45,019 nucleotides of DNA from an uncultured Chloroflexota bacterium (GTDB taxonomy: Bacteria; Chloroflexota; UBA11872; UBA12225): the NCBI GenBank assembly GCA_902805635.1, contig CADCTC010000002.1, positions 23,271 through 68,289 of the forward strand, given 5' to 3'. Made by a program: the position numbers and the translations under genes. Positions 13,707 through 23,009 of this stretch are shown here, in pieces (position 1 is the first letter of the stretch; each line of letters begins with the position of its first letter). Under the pieces are notes generated by a model. That model did no database searches and was not told the origin of the DNA. It saw nothing but the letters and a program-made list of their open reading frames with translations.

Positions 13707-15920
13707 ATGGCAGCTGAACACGGTCTACGCGTACTGGGGCAGGACCTGGACGCGGCGCTGACGCGCGAGTGGCTGGTGACCGACGGCCTGGGGGGCTACG
13801 CCAGCGGCACGGTGGCCGGCCCACACACGCGGCGCTACCACGGGCTGCTGGTGGCGCCGCTGGCGCCGCCGCTGGGGCGCCACGTGCTGCTCAGCAAGCT
13901 GGACGAGACGGTGCACAGCCAGGGGGGGACCTACCAGCTGGCGACGAACGAGTTCGAAGGTGGCCACGTCTCGCCGCAGGGGTTCGTGCACCTGGCGGAG
14001 TTCGTTTTGGAAGACGGGCTCCCGGTGTGGCGGTACACGATAGGAGAGACGCGGCTGGAGAAGCGCGTCTGGATGGAGCGCGGGCGGACGGTGACGTATG
14101 TCTCCTATCGCCTTGAAGGCGATGCGCCGGCCACGCTCTCACTCGTGCCGCTGTGCTCATTCCGTGAGTTCCACCACGAGACGGTCGGCAGCGACGACTG
14201 GCGCTTCCAGGTTCAGCACCACGAGTACGGGCTGACCATCCACGCCTACGCAGGGGCCATGCCCTACCACCTGCTCGTTCGGCCTCCTGCCGGGCGGGAA
14301 TGGCGCCATGGCGGCCACCAGGCGTGGTGGTGGCACTTCTTGCATCGCGAGGAGCGAGCGCGCGGGCAAGACTTCCTGGACGACTGCTACGCGGCGGGAG
14401 AGATCAGCTGCGAGCTGCACCCCGGCGAGACGCTGGTCCTGGCCGCGACGGTAGAAGAGCCGGAACAGGTGGCGCGGGCCTGGGCGGGTGAACTGGCGGC
14501 AACCGGGCCGCAATCGAACGCGTTTGCTGCGATGGCCCCTCTCCCCCCAACCCCCTCCCCCACACGGGGGGAGGGGGAGCACAGCTCGGCGGCACCGTCG
14601 CTGCTAATGGCCTCCACAAAAGGCGTGTCGAGCCGCATAGCTCCCCTCCTCCCTGGTGGGGGAGGGGCCGGGGGAGAGGGGGTCTTCCTCGCACAGCTCC
14701 GCCGTGCCGCGCACCAGTTCCTGGTCACGCGGCCGATCCCCGGAGACGAGACGCCGCGCGCCGCAGGCGGGACGCCGCAGGCGGGGACCGTGCTGGCGGG
14801 CTACCACTGGTTCGGCGATTGGGGGCGCGACACGTTCATCGCGCTGCCGGGGCTGGCGCAGGCCACTGGGCGCCATGACGAGTGCCGCGCCATCGTGCGC
14901 ACATTCGCGCGCTACGTGAACCAGGGGATGCTGCCCAACCGGTTTCCGGACACGGGGGCGCCCCTTGGCACCGGCGATTACAACACGGTGGATGCGTCGC
15001 TGTGGTTCGTGCACGCAGTAGACAAGCTGGACCGGCTCAGCGGCGGCGGGCTGGTGCCGGAGATGTACGGCACGCTAGCCCAGATCGTGGACTGGCACGT
15101 GCGGGGGACCCACTTCGGCATCCGGGTGGACCCGGCAGACGGACTACTGCGCGTGGATAACCCGCAGCTCACCTGGATGGACGCCAAGGTGGGAGACTGG
15201 GTCTGCACGCCACGCGACGGCAAACCGGTGGAGATCGCGGCGCTGTGGCACCACGCGCTCTCGCTGATGACCCACTGGGCCAGCCTGTTGGAGCGCCCCG
15301 GCGCCGAGATGCGCCGCTACCGGGAGCTGCGCGCGGCGGTGGAGGACTCGTTCGCCGAGCGGTTCTGGAACCCCACCAGCGGCTGCCTCTACGACACCGT
15401 AGACGGTGCGGCCGGGCTGGACGGCAGCGTGCGACCGAACCAGGTGGTCGCGGCGGCGCTGCCGGACTGCCCGCTCTCCGATGGCGAGCGTAAGAGAGTG
15501 GTGGACGTGGTGGTAGAGCGGTTGTGGACGCCACGCGGCCTGCGCACGTTGGACCCGGCCGACGGGCGCTACCGCGGGCACTACGGCGGTGACGTGTGGT
15601 CCAGGGACGGCGCGTACCACCAGGGGACGGTGTGGCCGTGGCTGCTGGGACCACTCGTGGACGCGCACTTACTGGTGTATCGCGACAAAGCGGCGGCCCG
15701 GCGTCTGGTGGCTCCGTTCGAGCAGCATTTGTTCGACGAGGCGTGTGCCGGCAGCATCAACGAGATCTTCGACGGCGATGCGCCGCACGCGCCGCGCGGG
15801 TGCGTGGCGCAAGCGTGGAGCGTCTCTGAGGTGTTTCGCGCTTGGACGGCGACCGAGCAGGACACGCCCGCAGCGACCGGTGGCACGGAGCGCGGCACGG
15901 CAACGAGCGCGGCGCAGTAA
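13707..15920 (+). CDS. Glycogen debranching enzyme (amylo-alpha-1,6-glucosidase)
   Basis: The 737-residue protein has the bacterial GDE N-terminal domain (REWLVTDGLGGYASGT, TRRYHGLLVAPL) and the C-terminal (alpha/alpha)6 catalytic domain. The latter shows GYHWFGDWGRDTFIALPGL, NRFPDTG, YNTVDASLWFVHAVD, RPNQVVAAALP, GTVWPWLLGPLVDA and GSINEIFDGD. It removes alpha-1,6 branch glucose from glycogen-type polymers in the cytoplasm. About residues 275-328, between the two domains, are a low-complexity insert (PLPPTPSPTRGEGE and downstream) made from two facing palindromic repeats. No other glycogen gene is adjacent. A gene for a PspA-like protein follows after 38 bp. Confidence 0.9.
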   Translation: MAAEHGLRVLGQDLDAALTREWLVTDGLGGYASGTVAGPHTRRYHGLLVAPLAPPLGRHVLLSKLDETVHSQGGTYQLATNEFEGGHVSPQGFVHLAEFVLEDGLPVWRYTIGETRLEKRVWMERGRTVTYVSYRLEGDAPATLSLVPLCSFREFHHETVGSDDWRFQVQHHEYGLTIHAYAGAMPYHLLVRPPAGREWRHGGHQAWWWHFLHREERARGQDFLDDCYAAGEISCELHPGETLVLAATVEEPEQVARAWAGELAATGPQSNAFAAMAPLPPTPSPTRGEGEHSSAAPSLLMASTKGVSSRIAPLLPGGGGAGGEGVFLAQLRRAAHQFLVTRPIPGDETPRAAGGTPQAGTVLAGYHWFGDWGRDTFIALPGLAQATGRHDECRAIVRTFARYVNQGMLPNRFPDTGAPLGTGDYNTVDASLWFVHAVDKLDRLSGGGLVPEMYGTLAQIVDWHVRGTHFGIRVDPADGLLRVDNPQLTWMDAKVGDWVCTPRDGKPVEIAALWHHALSLMTHWASLLERPGAEMRRYRELRAAVEDSFAERFWNPTSGCLYDTVDGAAGLDGSVRPNQVVAAALPDCPLSDGERKRVVDVVVERLWTPRGLRTLDPADGRYRGHYGGDVWSRDGAYHQGTVWPWLLGPLVDAHLLVYRDKAAARRLVAPFEQHLFDEACAGSINEIFDGDAPHAPRGCVAQAWSVSEVFRAWTATEQDTPAATGGTERGTATSAAQ
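14536..14685 (+). repeat. Pair of facing palindromic repeats inserted in frame in the debranching enzyme
   Basis: The first copy (about 14536-14580) has 10-base arms CCCCCTCCCC (14551-14560) and GGGGAGGGGG (14568-14577). The second (about 14641-14685) is inverted, with arms CCCCTCC and GGAGGGG at 14643-14666. About 60 bp of unrelated sequence separates them. The whole unit preserves the reading frame. Minus-strand translation of the second copy gives PLSPGPSPTREEG, a typical read-through peptide of this repeat type. Confidence 0.7.
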
Positions 15921-15958
15921 ACTGACCTGAAATCACCTGGTAGAGGAGGGGCTTTCGA

Positions 15959-16798
15959 GTGTTTTTGTTCCGCAAGATTGGCCAATGGATCGGTATGCTG
16001 ACCGGCATCTTTGTCGAGAAGACCGACGACCGCTTTTCGGTTGAGCGGCGGCTGGCGTACGACCGCCAGCAGCGGGCAGAGCAGCTGAAAACGCAGCGCA
16101 ACGTCGCGGTGGACGTGGGCGCGTACGCGGTGGAGCTGGCGCAGGAGCTGGGCGAGGCGGTGGTGGAGGTGGAAGACCTGCGCTCGCAGGCCAAGGAGCA
16201 CGTCGCACGAGCAAACGCCGCCAAGGCGCGCGGCGATGCAAAGGCCGAGGAAGAAGAGCTGGCCCGCGCGTCCAGGCTGGCGGATGAGCTGGCCGAGGCC
16301 GAATCGCACCTGGCGCAGCTCCAATCCGAGAAGGAGGGCGCGCTTAAGGACAAGGAAGAGGCCTACGCGATCATCGAGGACGGCATCGAAAGCCTCCGGG
16401 CGCAGGCGCGCGAGGACGCCCGTTTGGGGAGACGGGCCGGCATGGCCGAGCTGCGCGAGCGCTCGCTCGAGATGCGCGAGAAGCTGGCCCAGATGATCCC
16501 GGAGGACCGGGACAATACGCGCGAGCAGATCGACCAGAAGCTGGACAAGCGCGAGGCGCGCCTGGAGGCACGGCGTGAGCTGACCGACCGCGTGCTCTCC
16601 CGCGAGCGCGACCAGCGCATCCGGCAATCGCAGCAAGTCACCGCCAAGGGACGCGCCAACCTCAACGAGCTGTTCGCCGAAGTTGGCTACACGCCAACCG
16701 CGACCGACGCGGGCGCCACCGGCACTGCCGCTGCCGGCCAGCAGCGCAGCGCGTCGGAGGACTTGCCGCGCGGCGGTTCAGTCGGTCCGGGCGCTTAG
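15959..16798 (+). CDS. PspA/IM30-family membrane-stress coiled-coil protein
   Basis: GTG start at 15959 after a strong GAGGAGGGG site. The 279 residues begin FLFRKIGQWIGMLTGIF, an amphipathic membrane-binding helix as in PspA. A long charged coiled coil follows (about residues 35-235), then a Thr/Ala/Gly-rich tail. PspA and Vipp1 proteins belong to the ESCRT-III superfamily and protect or remodel the membrane under stress. There is no pspF or pspBC nearby. The next gene, 15 bp on, encodes an anchored binding-protein/OmpA fusion, and a two-TM coiled-coil gene follows, which suggests an envelope-stress operon (inference). Confidence 0.82.
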   Translation: MFLFRKIGQWIGMLTGIFVEKTDDRFSVERRLAYDRQQRAEQLKTQRNVAVDVGAYAVELAQELGEAVVEVEDLRSQAKEHVARANAAKARGDAKAEEEELARASRLADELAEAESHLAQLQSEKEGALKDKEEAYAIIEDGIESLRAQAREDARLGRRAGMAELRERSLEMREKLAQMIPEDRDNTREQIDQKLDKREARLEARRELTDRVLSRERDQRIRQSQQVTAKGRANLNELFAEVGYTPTATDAGATGTAAAGQQRSASEDLPRGGSVGPGA

Positions 16799-16813
16799 GG
16801 ACGTGATCTCACA

Positions 16814-18613
16814 GTGACCCGCGTGAAGTGGGGCCGCGTACTGGTGGCCCTGCTGATCTTGCTGCTGTTCATCTACGGCGGCGCCATGGCGCTGGGCATC
16901 TCGCGCCCCGACGAGCTGCCCGGCATCAGCGCCGTGCCGGCGCTGCGGGACGCGCTGCGCCAGAACCTGCCTGCGGCCCAGCCACCCGACGGGCAGCCGG
17001 CCCCGACAGCGCCGCCACAACCCACCCGCGCGACACAGCAGCCGCCTGCGCCCACGGCGACACCCGCGCCGGCAGCCGCGACACGTCCGCCCCAGGCCCA
17101 GCCGACGCCGGTCCAGCCGACCGCCGCCGCCCAAGGGCAGCAAGCCACGGGCTTCCGCTCGGAAGTGGCGGTGCCGGAATCGCAGGGGAACTTCCGGCTT
17201 GGCTATGTCACGGTGGCGTTCGACAAGGAGTTTCCGCCCTACGCGCCGGTGGTGCTGCTCTTCCAGGAGAAGCTGGCGGAGAAGCGCGGGCTGGGCGTGC
17301 GGTTCGTGCCATTCGATATCGAGGACAAGAACCGCATCGCGGAGTTCCGGCGCGCGGAGCTGCTTCAGAACGGTGGCTTCGACGTGCTGCTCACCACCAT
17401 GAGCACCTACGCGCTGTGGGGCGGGCCCGACGTGGGCAAGATCACCGCGGTGATTGGCGAATCGGCGGGGGCAGACAAGGCGGTGGTGCAGGCCAGCGCC
17501 GTGCAGACCTTCAACGACATGGCGGGCAAGGCGTTTGCGTATTCAGACGCCAGCGTGAGCGAGTACCTGCTGTACTACATGCTGCGCGTGGGCGGTGTGC
17601 CGGCGGGCAGCGTGACGCGGTTTGGGCACGAGAACCTGAACCAGGCGGCACGGCGCTTCCTGGCGCGCCAGGCGCACGGCGTGGTGGGCTGGACCAGCGG
17701 TGACATGGGCGCCGCCACCAAGCGCGATGACTCGAAGGTGCTGATGACGTCGGACCAGTTCCGCGTCACGATGGACGTGCTCATCACTGGGAGCCGTGCA
17801 TTGGAGACGAAGCGCGAGGCGGTGCAGGCGTTCCACGACGCGTGGTTCGAGGCCAACAAGCTGGTCTTCGAGCGGCCCGACGCCGCCGCCGCGGGGATGG
17901 CGCGCTGGAGCAGCAAGTGGACCGGCGTCGGCTCCACTAAAGACCTGACCGATGCACTGGGCGAATTCGCGCAGGCGACGCTGGCGGACAACCAGGCGGT
18001 GCTGTCCGACCAGACACTGCCGCTGCTCCAGCAGCGGTACCGCGAGTCGCAGCTGGTGTGGATCTCCGGCGGACGCGAAGTGCGCCAACTGCTGCGCGAG
18101 GACCAGCTGCTGGGCGTCTTCGACGCCGCGTTCGCGCGGAGATCGGCCCAAGACCAGGCGCTGGTGTCCAACCGTCCGCCGGTGAACCCAACGTTCCACC
18201 TGACCGCGCGGCCGCAGGTGCGCGGGCTGACGCCGGAGCAGCAAGGCCGCTTGCAGACGGTGGCGGTACTCGGCACACGCGAAGTGCTGTTCGAGCCGGG
18301 CAGCACGTCACTCTCGCCGGCCGCGCTGCGTGCGATCGAGGAGTCGGTCATCCCGGTGCTACGCAGCACGGTGGGCACGTACCTGCGCATCGAGGGGTCC
18401 GCGGGATGGGCCGCCGGCGCGGGGCTGAACGAATCGTCGGTAAACGCAATCGCGTTCGAGCGGGCCCGGGCGGTGCAGGACTACATCATCAAGTTCGGCA
18501 TTCCGGTGGAGCGCCTCATCTTGACCAGCGCGCTGCCGCGCTGCCGCGAGTGCGCCGACCCGGAGCAGGTGCAGAACGACAACCGCGTGACGTTCGCGCT
18601 AGTGAGTCAGTAG
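16814..18613 (+). CDS. Membrane-anchored substrate-binding domain fused to an OmpA-like domain
   Basis: The GTG-initiated 599-residue protein has one N-terminal membrane helix (VLVALLILLLFIYGGAMAL, about residues 9-27). A Pro/Thr/Ala/Gln-rich linker (about 50-108) follows, then a PhnD/NMT1-like periplasmic binding domain (about 117-430) with LGYVTVAFDKEFPPYAPV and NDMAGKAFAYSD. An OmpA-like domain occupies about 490-599 (VLFEPGSTSLSPAALRAI, AFERARAVQDYI). In the OmpA part the glycan-binding Asp of the GHTD-type motif is absent (EGSAGW), while the later RA arginine is kept. The protein would face the cell exterior and link a small-molecule sensor to the wall. The domain boundaries are estimates. 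Confidence 0.75.
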   Translation: MTRVKWGRVLVALLILLLFIYGGAMALGISRPDELPGISAVPALRDALRQNLPAAQPPDGQPAPTAPPQPTRATQQPPAPTATPAPAAATRPPQAQPTPVQPTAAAQGQQATGFRSEVAVPESQGNFRLGYVTVAFDKEFPPYAPVVLLFQEKLAEKRGLGVRFVPFDIEDKNRIAEFRRAELLQNGGFDVLLTTMSTYALWGGPDVGKITAVIGESAGADKAVVQASAVQTFNDMAGKAFAYSDASVSEYLLYYMLRVGGVPAGSVTRFGHENLNQAARRFLARQAHGVVGWTSGDMGAATKRDDSKVLMTSDQFRVTMDVLITGSRALETKREAVQAFHDAWFEANKLVFERPDAAAAGMARWSSKWTGVGSTKDLTDALGEFAQATLADNQAVLSDQTLPLLQQRYRESQLVWISGGREVRQLLREDQLLGVFDAAFARRSAQDQALVSNRPPVNPTFHLTARPQVRGLTPEQQGRLQTVAVLGTREVLFEPGSTSLSPAALRAIEESVIPVLRSTVGTYLRIEGSAGWAAGAGLNESSVNAIAFERARAVQDYIIKFGIPVERLILTSALPRCRECADPEQVQNDNRVTFALVSQ

Positions 18614-18622
18614 GCCACCGTC

Positions 18623-19417
18623 ATGCGCTGGAAGTTCTGGGCGGATCAGCTGCTCAGCGGGAAGAGCCTGGCCACCGCGGCGGCCGCCGCGGTGGGCATG
18701 GTGGGCTGGGTTACGACTCACAACCCGGCGTTCGGCTGGGTGATGCTGGCCGGAGGCGGCGCCTGGACGGCGCTGATGTACTACTTGCTGGGGCACGCCG
18801 ACGGCGACGCGTCGCTCGCGCCGAACCGGGCGGCGGTGGTGCGTGAGCTGGAGACGGCGCTGCGTCAGTTCGAGGAGCCGCGCGGCGATGGCGAGCGGTT
18901 CCAGTGGCGCCAGCGGGCCAACCAGCTGCGGCGCATCGCCGAGCTGGAGCGGATCATCTTCACCGACCTGCCCAAGACCACCAGCGGCGTAAACCTGCTC
19001 AGCGCAGAGCAGCAGCTGCAAGTCAGCGAGCTGGTGGACCAGGCGCTGGACTTCGCGCGCCGGCGGGCGCTGCTGATCCGGTCGCTGCGTGCCAACCCGC
19101 GCAGCCAGGTGGAAGGCGAGCTGCGCCTGCTGATCGGCCAGCGTCAGCAGGCGCGCGAGCGCGTGTCCGGTGAGATGGACGAGCTGATCGCCCTCAAGCG
19201 CGAGCAGGCCGAGCGGATCGAGAAGTGGGAAGACGACTTGCGGCTGAGCGAGATCAACCTGGACCAGATCGAGACGTTCCTGCGCGCGCTGGCCTACGAC
19301 CAGACGGTGACCACCACCAACGTGAGCGATCGGATCGGCCGCGTGAAGCAGCGGGTGGAGGCGCGCATGGAATCGGTCCAGGAGATGGAGCGCCGCATTA
19401 ACGAAGCGGTGGGATAG
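18623..19417 (+). CDS. Unrecognised membrane protein: two TM helices plus long coiled coil
   Basis: I do not recognise a family. The 264 residues start with two hydrophobic segments (about 15-32 and 37-58) joined by a short turn, followed by a strongly charged, mostly helical region to the end, rich in Glu, Arg, Gln and Leu (LRLLIGQRQQARERVSGEMD is typical). It would be held in the membrane with a cytoplasmic coiled coil, which could meet the PspA-like protein. It starts 9 bp after the binding-protein/OmpA gene and is probably co-transcribed. Its last 20 bp overlap the convergent Gfo/Idh gene. Confidence 0.7.
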   Translation: MRWKFWADQLLSGKSLATAAAAAVGMVGWVTTHNPAFGWVMLAGGGAWTALMYYLLGHADGDASLAPNRAAVVRELETALRQFEEPRGDGERFQWRQRANQLRRIAELERIIFTDLPKTTSGVNLLSAEQQLQVSELVDQALDFARRRALLIRSLRANPRSQVEGELRLLIGQRQQARERVSGEMDELIALKREQAERIEKWEDDLRLSEINLDQIETFLRALAYDQTVTTTNVSDRIGRVKQRVEARMESVQEMERRINEAVG

Positions 19418-20459
19418 CCTCCCGCTCTGGTGTTCTCGCGAGTCGGTACCCGTCGAAGACCAGCTTGACGGCGTCCAGACACTCGTGGATGCCGGTGACG
19501 GGGGGCCGGCCGGCGCGCAGGCGGGCCAGGCTGTCGAAGGCCCACTCGCGGTAGCGGTCGCCCTGACGCAGGCCGGGCAGATGGCACTCGCCTTCGGCGG
19601 GGGTCACGAGCGTCACGTCGTCGTCACGTGCGATCAGGTAGGCGCCCGTAGCGGCGATGCGCGTCTCGTTGTCCCCGGATCGCGTCATGCCGGCGGCGCT
19701 GTCGGGATAGGTGTAACCCGCCACTACTGTGCCGGCGATGCCGGACGGAGCCACCAGAGTGACGGTGGCAAAGTCTTCCATAGGGAGCCCGTGGGCACTG
19801 TGCCCCACGACGGCGCCGACGACGCGCAGCGGCTCTCCGGCCAGGTGGCGCAGGTAGTCCATGCCGTGGGTGCCGAGGTTGAGCAGCGCACCGCCGCCCG
19901 CCGTGGCCGGGTCGAGCATCCAGCCGGAGCCCCACGTGGCGTACCGTTGGGGCGGACCATTGACGATGCGCACGTCCGCGTGCGCCAGTCTGCCGAGCGC
20001 GCCGTCCGCCTGGAGCCGGTCGAGCAGCGCCCAGAGCGGATCGTAGCGGTTGACCAGCGCCACAGAGACCCAGCTTTGCCGGCGCTGGGACACATCGGCG
20101 AGCGCCGCCACCTCGGCAGGTGAGATGCCCAGTGGCTTCTCCGCCAGCAGCGGCAGCCCTGCGTCCACAAAGATGTGCGCCTGGGCGGCCATGTCCGACA
20201 CGCGACCGAGCGCCAGCACAGCGTCTGGCTTTGCAGCCACGATCGCTTCCACGTCCCTCACCGCCGTGGCGCCCAGTTCGGCCGCCCAACGCTCGGCCAC
20301 CGCTGGGTCGGGGTCGGACACCGCCACGAAACGCGCCCCAGCAGCACGCAGGTTGGCTGCGTGGCGCGGCAGGTGCCAGTGGGAGGCGCCGGCCACTGCC
20401 AGGCGCATGCCCGCGCCCGGCTGGCCATCCATGCGCGGCGCAGGCACAGCCCACGGCAT
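19398..20459 (-). CDS. Gfo/Idh/MocA-family oxidoreductase
   Basis: The Rossmann half begins MRLAVAGASHWHLPRHAANL and has the LLAEKPLGIS cofactor motif. The C-terminal half contains LVNRYDPLWALLD and GTHGMDYLRHLAGEP, typical of this family. Two starts are possible, at 20459 and 20408; the latter begins directly at the Rossmann strand and may be the true one. The gene starts 3 bp after the stop of the Clp-like gene and may be transcribed with it. Substrate unknown, probably a sugar or cyclitol. Confidence 0.8.
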   Translation of the reverse strand: MPWAVPAPRMDGQPGAGMRLAVAGASHWHLPRHAANLRAAGARFVAVSDPDPAVAERWAAELGATAVRDVEAIVAAKPDAVLALGRVSDMAAQAHIFVDAGLPLLAEKPLGISPAEVAALADVSQRRQSWVSVALVNRYDPLWALLDRLQADGALGRLAHADVRIVNGPPQRYATWGSGWMLDPATAGGGALLNLGTHGMDYLRHLAGEPLRVVGAVVGHSAHGLPMEDFATVTLVAPSGIAGTVVAGYTYPDSAAGMTRSGDNETRIAATGAYLIARDDDVTLVTPAEGECHLPGLRQGDRYREWAFDSLARLRAGRPPVTGIHECLDAVKLVFDGYRLARTPEREAIPPLR

Positions 20460-20462
20460 CAG

Positions 20463-22988
20463 CTAGTCCTTCGCTCGAAAATCAAGCGCACCATCCTTCA
20501 CGCCAATCTCGACGCGCTTGCCAGGAACGAGCTGCCCCCCGATCAGGCGTTCGGCAATGGCGTCCTTGACGTGAGTTTGCACGATGCGATTCAGCGGCCG
20601 GGCGCCGTACTCCGGCTCGTCGTACTGCTCCAGCAGCCACTGGCGTGCGGGAGCGGTCAGCTCCAGGCCAATCCCCTGGGCGGACAGCTGGCGGGCGGTC
20701 TTGCCGAGCATCAGGTCCAGGATCTTGCCTAACGCGTCCTGGTCGAGCGGATCAAAGACGATGATGCCGTCCAGCCGGTTGAGGAACTCAGGGCGGAAGT
20801 GGTCACGCACCGCCTGCATCACCGCTGCCTTGGCGTCCACGCCCGCCGGCAGGTCCTCCGGGTAGGTCAGCGCGCGGCTGCCAAGGTTGGAGGTCATCAC
20901 GACCACCGTGTTGCGGAAGCTGATCACCCTACCGCGGCTGTCCTGCAGCTGTCCCTGGTCGAACACCTGCAGGAACAGGTCGTAGACGTCGGGGTGCGCC
21001 TTCTCCACCTCGTCCAGCAGCACCACGGCGTACGGGCGCTGGCGCACACGCTCGGTGAGCTGCCCGCCCTCCTCGTAGCCGACGTACCCTGGAGGCGCGC
21101 CGATCAGCCGGGCGGCGTTGTGCTTCTCCATGTACTCGGACATATTAAGCGTGACTACGGCGTCTTCGGCGCCAAAGAGGAACTCGGCCAGCGCCAGCGC
21201 GCTCTCGGTCTTGCCGACGCCACTGGGGCCGAGGAAGAGGAATGAGCCGATGGGGCGCTTAGGATCTTTCAGTCCCACGCGGGCGCGGCGCACGGCGCGC
21301 GCCAGGGCGCCGATGGCGGCGTCTTGGCCGATCACTCGCTGGTGGAGGATCTCCTCCATCCGCGCCAGGCGGTCCTGCTCCTGGCCGGCGATCTGGCCCA
21401 TGGGGATGCCGGTCATCTGGTGCAGCGCCTGCGCCACGTCAGATTCGTCTACCGAGGCGTCTGTCAAAGGAGCAGCGGCCGCTGGCGCTCCACTTGTAGG
21501 TGGTACGTCCGCGGGAGTTGTCTGCGCGCTAATCGCAGGACCTGCATTCCCGCCAGCTGGCGGCGCGCCTGCGGGCGTGTCTCCGGTCGTAGCCGCTCCG
21601 TCGACCGGAGTAACCGCTTCGCGGCTGGCCAGCGACGGCGCCGGTTGAGGCGCGCCGGGGAACGCCGCGGTCTGCGAGAGGCGCACCACCGCGCACGCGC
21701 GCTGGAGCAGGCTGACGGCGGCGCCCGGCTGCGGACTGGACACGTACTGGCGTGAGAGCTGCGCCGCCGCTTTGAGGGCTGCGCCCGCAATGGTGACGCC
21801 GTTGTCGCGCTCCAACAGCGGCTTCAGTGCTGCCAGCGCCGCCTGCGTCTCCGCGTCATTCGCGGGCGGGACAGTAACCGGCCTGAGGTGGTCGCGCAGC
21901 GCGGGGTCGGCCTCCAGGTAGCGCGCATACAGGGCCGCAGTGCTGGTGCCCACCAGGCGCACCCGCCCTTCCAGCAGCGCCTGCTTCAGCGCCACTCCTG
22001 CTTCCACGAACCCAGTCAACGGCCCCCCGCCGAAGAACTGATGCAGGTCCGGCAGCGAGAGCACGGCGCCGCCCGCGGACGCGGCGCGCTCCAGCGCCTG
22101 GCGGACGATGAGCTCCGGCCCGTCAAGCAGGGCCGCGGGCGACACGGCGAAGACGTGTGCCGGCACACCCGGCAGCGTCCCGCGCGCCAGCAGCTGTGCC
22201 AGTGCTGAAATCAGCGAGCGGCGGCCGGACCCGGCTTCTCCCAGCAGCACGACGCTGCTGCGCGGCTGGACGAGCAGGTTTGCCACCTGCTGTAGCAGCC
22301 CCTCACGCTCCGCAACCGGCGGCGCCACGCCGCGCCGGATCCCCTCCACCAGGTCGAACACCGCGCCTGAGCCGGACCTGCCACCGGCCCCACCGACGCC
22401 TGAGGCCGCGGGTGTCGTAGATTGCGGAGTTGCCGATGGGGGTGTCTCTGCTGCCGGCCCTCCGTCATTCGTCCCTGGCGTGATCGGAAAGCCGTGCCTC
22501 GCCGCAAGTGCGGGCGGCAGCGGCACGTCCGCTGACGCAGCCTGGACGTGGGCGGCGCCGATGCCGGCCGCCTCGAAGGCGCGGCGCGCGGGGACTTCCT
22601 CTTCGAGCAGCGCCGCCAGCAGGTGATCTGTGCCGGCCGCGGGCTTGCGCTGCTGAACGGCGAGGCGGCGCGCGCGATCCAAGACGGTGTCTACTTCCGG
22701 CGCGACGGCGAACGTCTCGCCGCCGTAGCGGTGAGTCAGGCCGCCGGGCGTGAGATTGGTGTGCAGGTCGCGCAGCCCATGCTCCAGGCGCGTGCGCAGC
22801 TCGAACAGGTCCACGCCCAGGTGGGCGCGCAGCAGCCTGGCCGCCACGCCGTCGCTCTGCTTGAGCAAGGCGGTCGCGATGTGGTCCGGCGCCAGCGTAG
22901 TGTGCCCCTGGTTGCGCGCGATGACGGTGGCAAGGTCGAGCGCCCGCACCGCTTCGGGCGAGAGACCGCTGGTGCGCAAGTCAGCCAT
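20463..22988 (-). CDS. ClpB/ClpC-like AAA+ ATPase with a degenerate first ring
   Basis: The 841-residue protein has an N-terminal double Clp repeat (about 7-150), then two AAA+ modules. The first has lost catalysis: Walker A reads GEAGSGRRS (250-258), with no lysine, and the Walker B position reads AVLSLPDLH, with no Asp-Glu pair. The second is intact: GPSGVGKT (587-594), VVLLDE (655-660), EGGQLTERVR and the sensor MTSNLG. An Ala/Pro-rich linker (about 440-510) replaces the usual middle domain. I see no ClpP-binding loop, so a disaggregase or remodelling role is likelier than proteolysis. Only 21 bp separate its start from the divergent AAA+ gene. Confidence 0.82.
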   Translation of the reverse strand: MADLRTSGLSPEAVRALDLATVIARNQGHTTLAPDHIATALLKQSDGVAARLLRAHLGVDLFELRTRLEHGLRDLHTNLTPGGLTHRYGGETFAVAPEVDTVLDRARRLAVQQRKPAAGTDHLLAALLEEEVPARRAFEAAGIGAAHVQAASADVPLPPALAARHGFPITPGTNDGGPAAETPPSATPQSTTPAASGVGGAGGRSGSGAVFDLVEGIRRGVAPPVAEREGLLQQVANLLVQPRSSVVLLGEAGSGRRSLISALAQLLARGTLPGVPAHVFAVSPAALLDGPELIVRQALERAASAGGAVLSLPDLHQFFGGGPLTGFVEAGVALKQALLEGRVRLVGTSTAALYARYLEADPALRDHLRPVTVPPANDAETQAALAALKPLLERDNGVTIAGAALKAAAQLSRQYVSSPQPGAAVSLLQRACAVVRLSQTAAFPGAPQPAPSLASREAVTPVDGAATTGDTPAGAPPAGGNAGPAISAQTTPADVPPTSGAPAAAAPLTDASVDESDVAQALHQMTGIPMGQIAGQEQDRLARMEEILHQRVIGQDAAIGALARAVRRARVGLKDPKRPIGSFLFLGPSGVGKTESALALAEFLFGAEDAVVTLNMSEYMEKHNAARLIGAPPGYVGYEEGGQLTERVRQRPYAVVLLDEVEKAHPDVYDLFLQVFDQGQLQDSRGRVISFRNTVVVMTSNLGSRALTYPEDLPAGVDAKAAVMQAVRDHFRPEFLNRLDGIIVFDPLDQDALGKILDLMLGKTARQLSAQGIGLELTAPARQWLLEQYDEPEYGARPLNRIVQTHVKDAIAERLIGGQLVPGKRVEIGVKDGALDFRAKD

Positions 22989-23009
22989 TGCCCATTACGA
23001 TAGCGCCTG

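Noticed and set aside
16814-18613. ABC transporter binding component
   Set aside because: No permease or ATPase gene is nearby, and the fused OmpA-like domain and PspA neighbour point to an envelope role.
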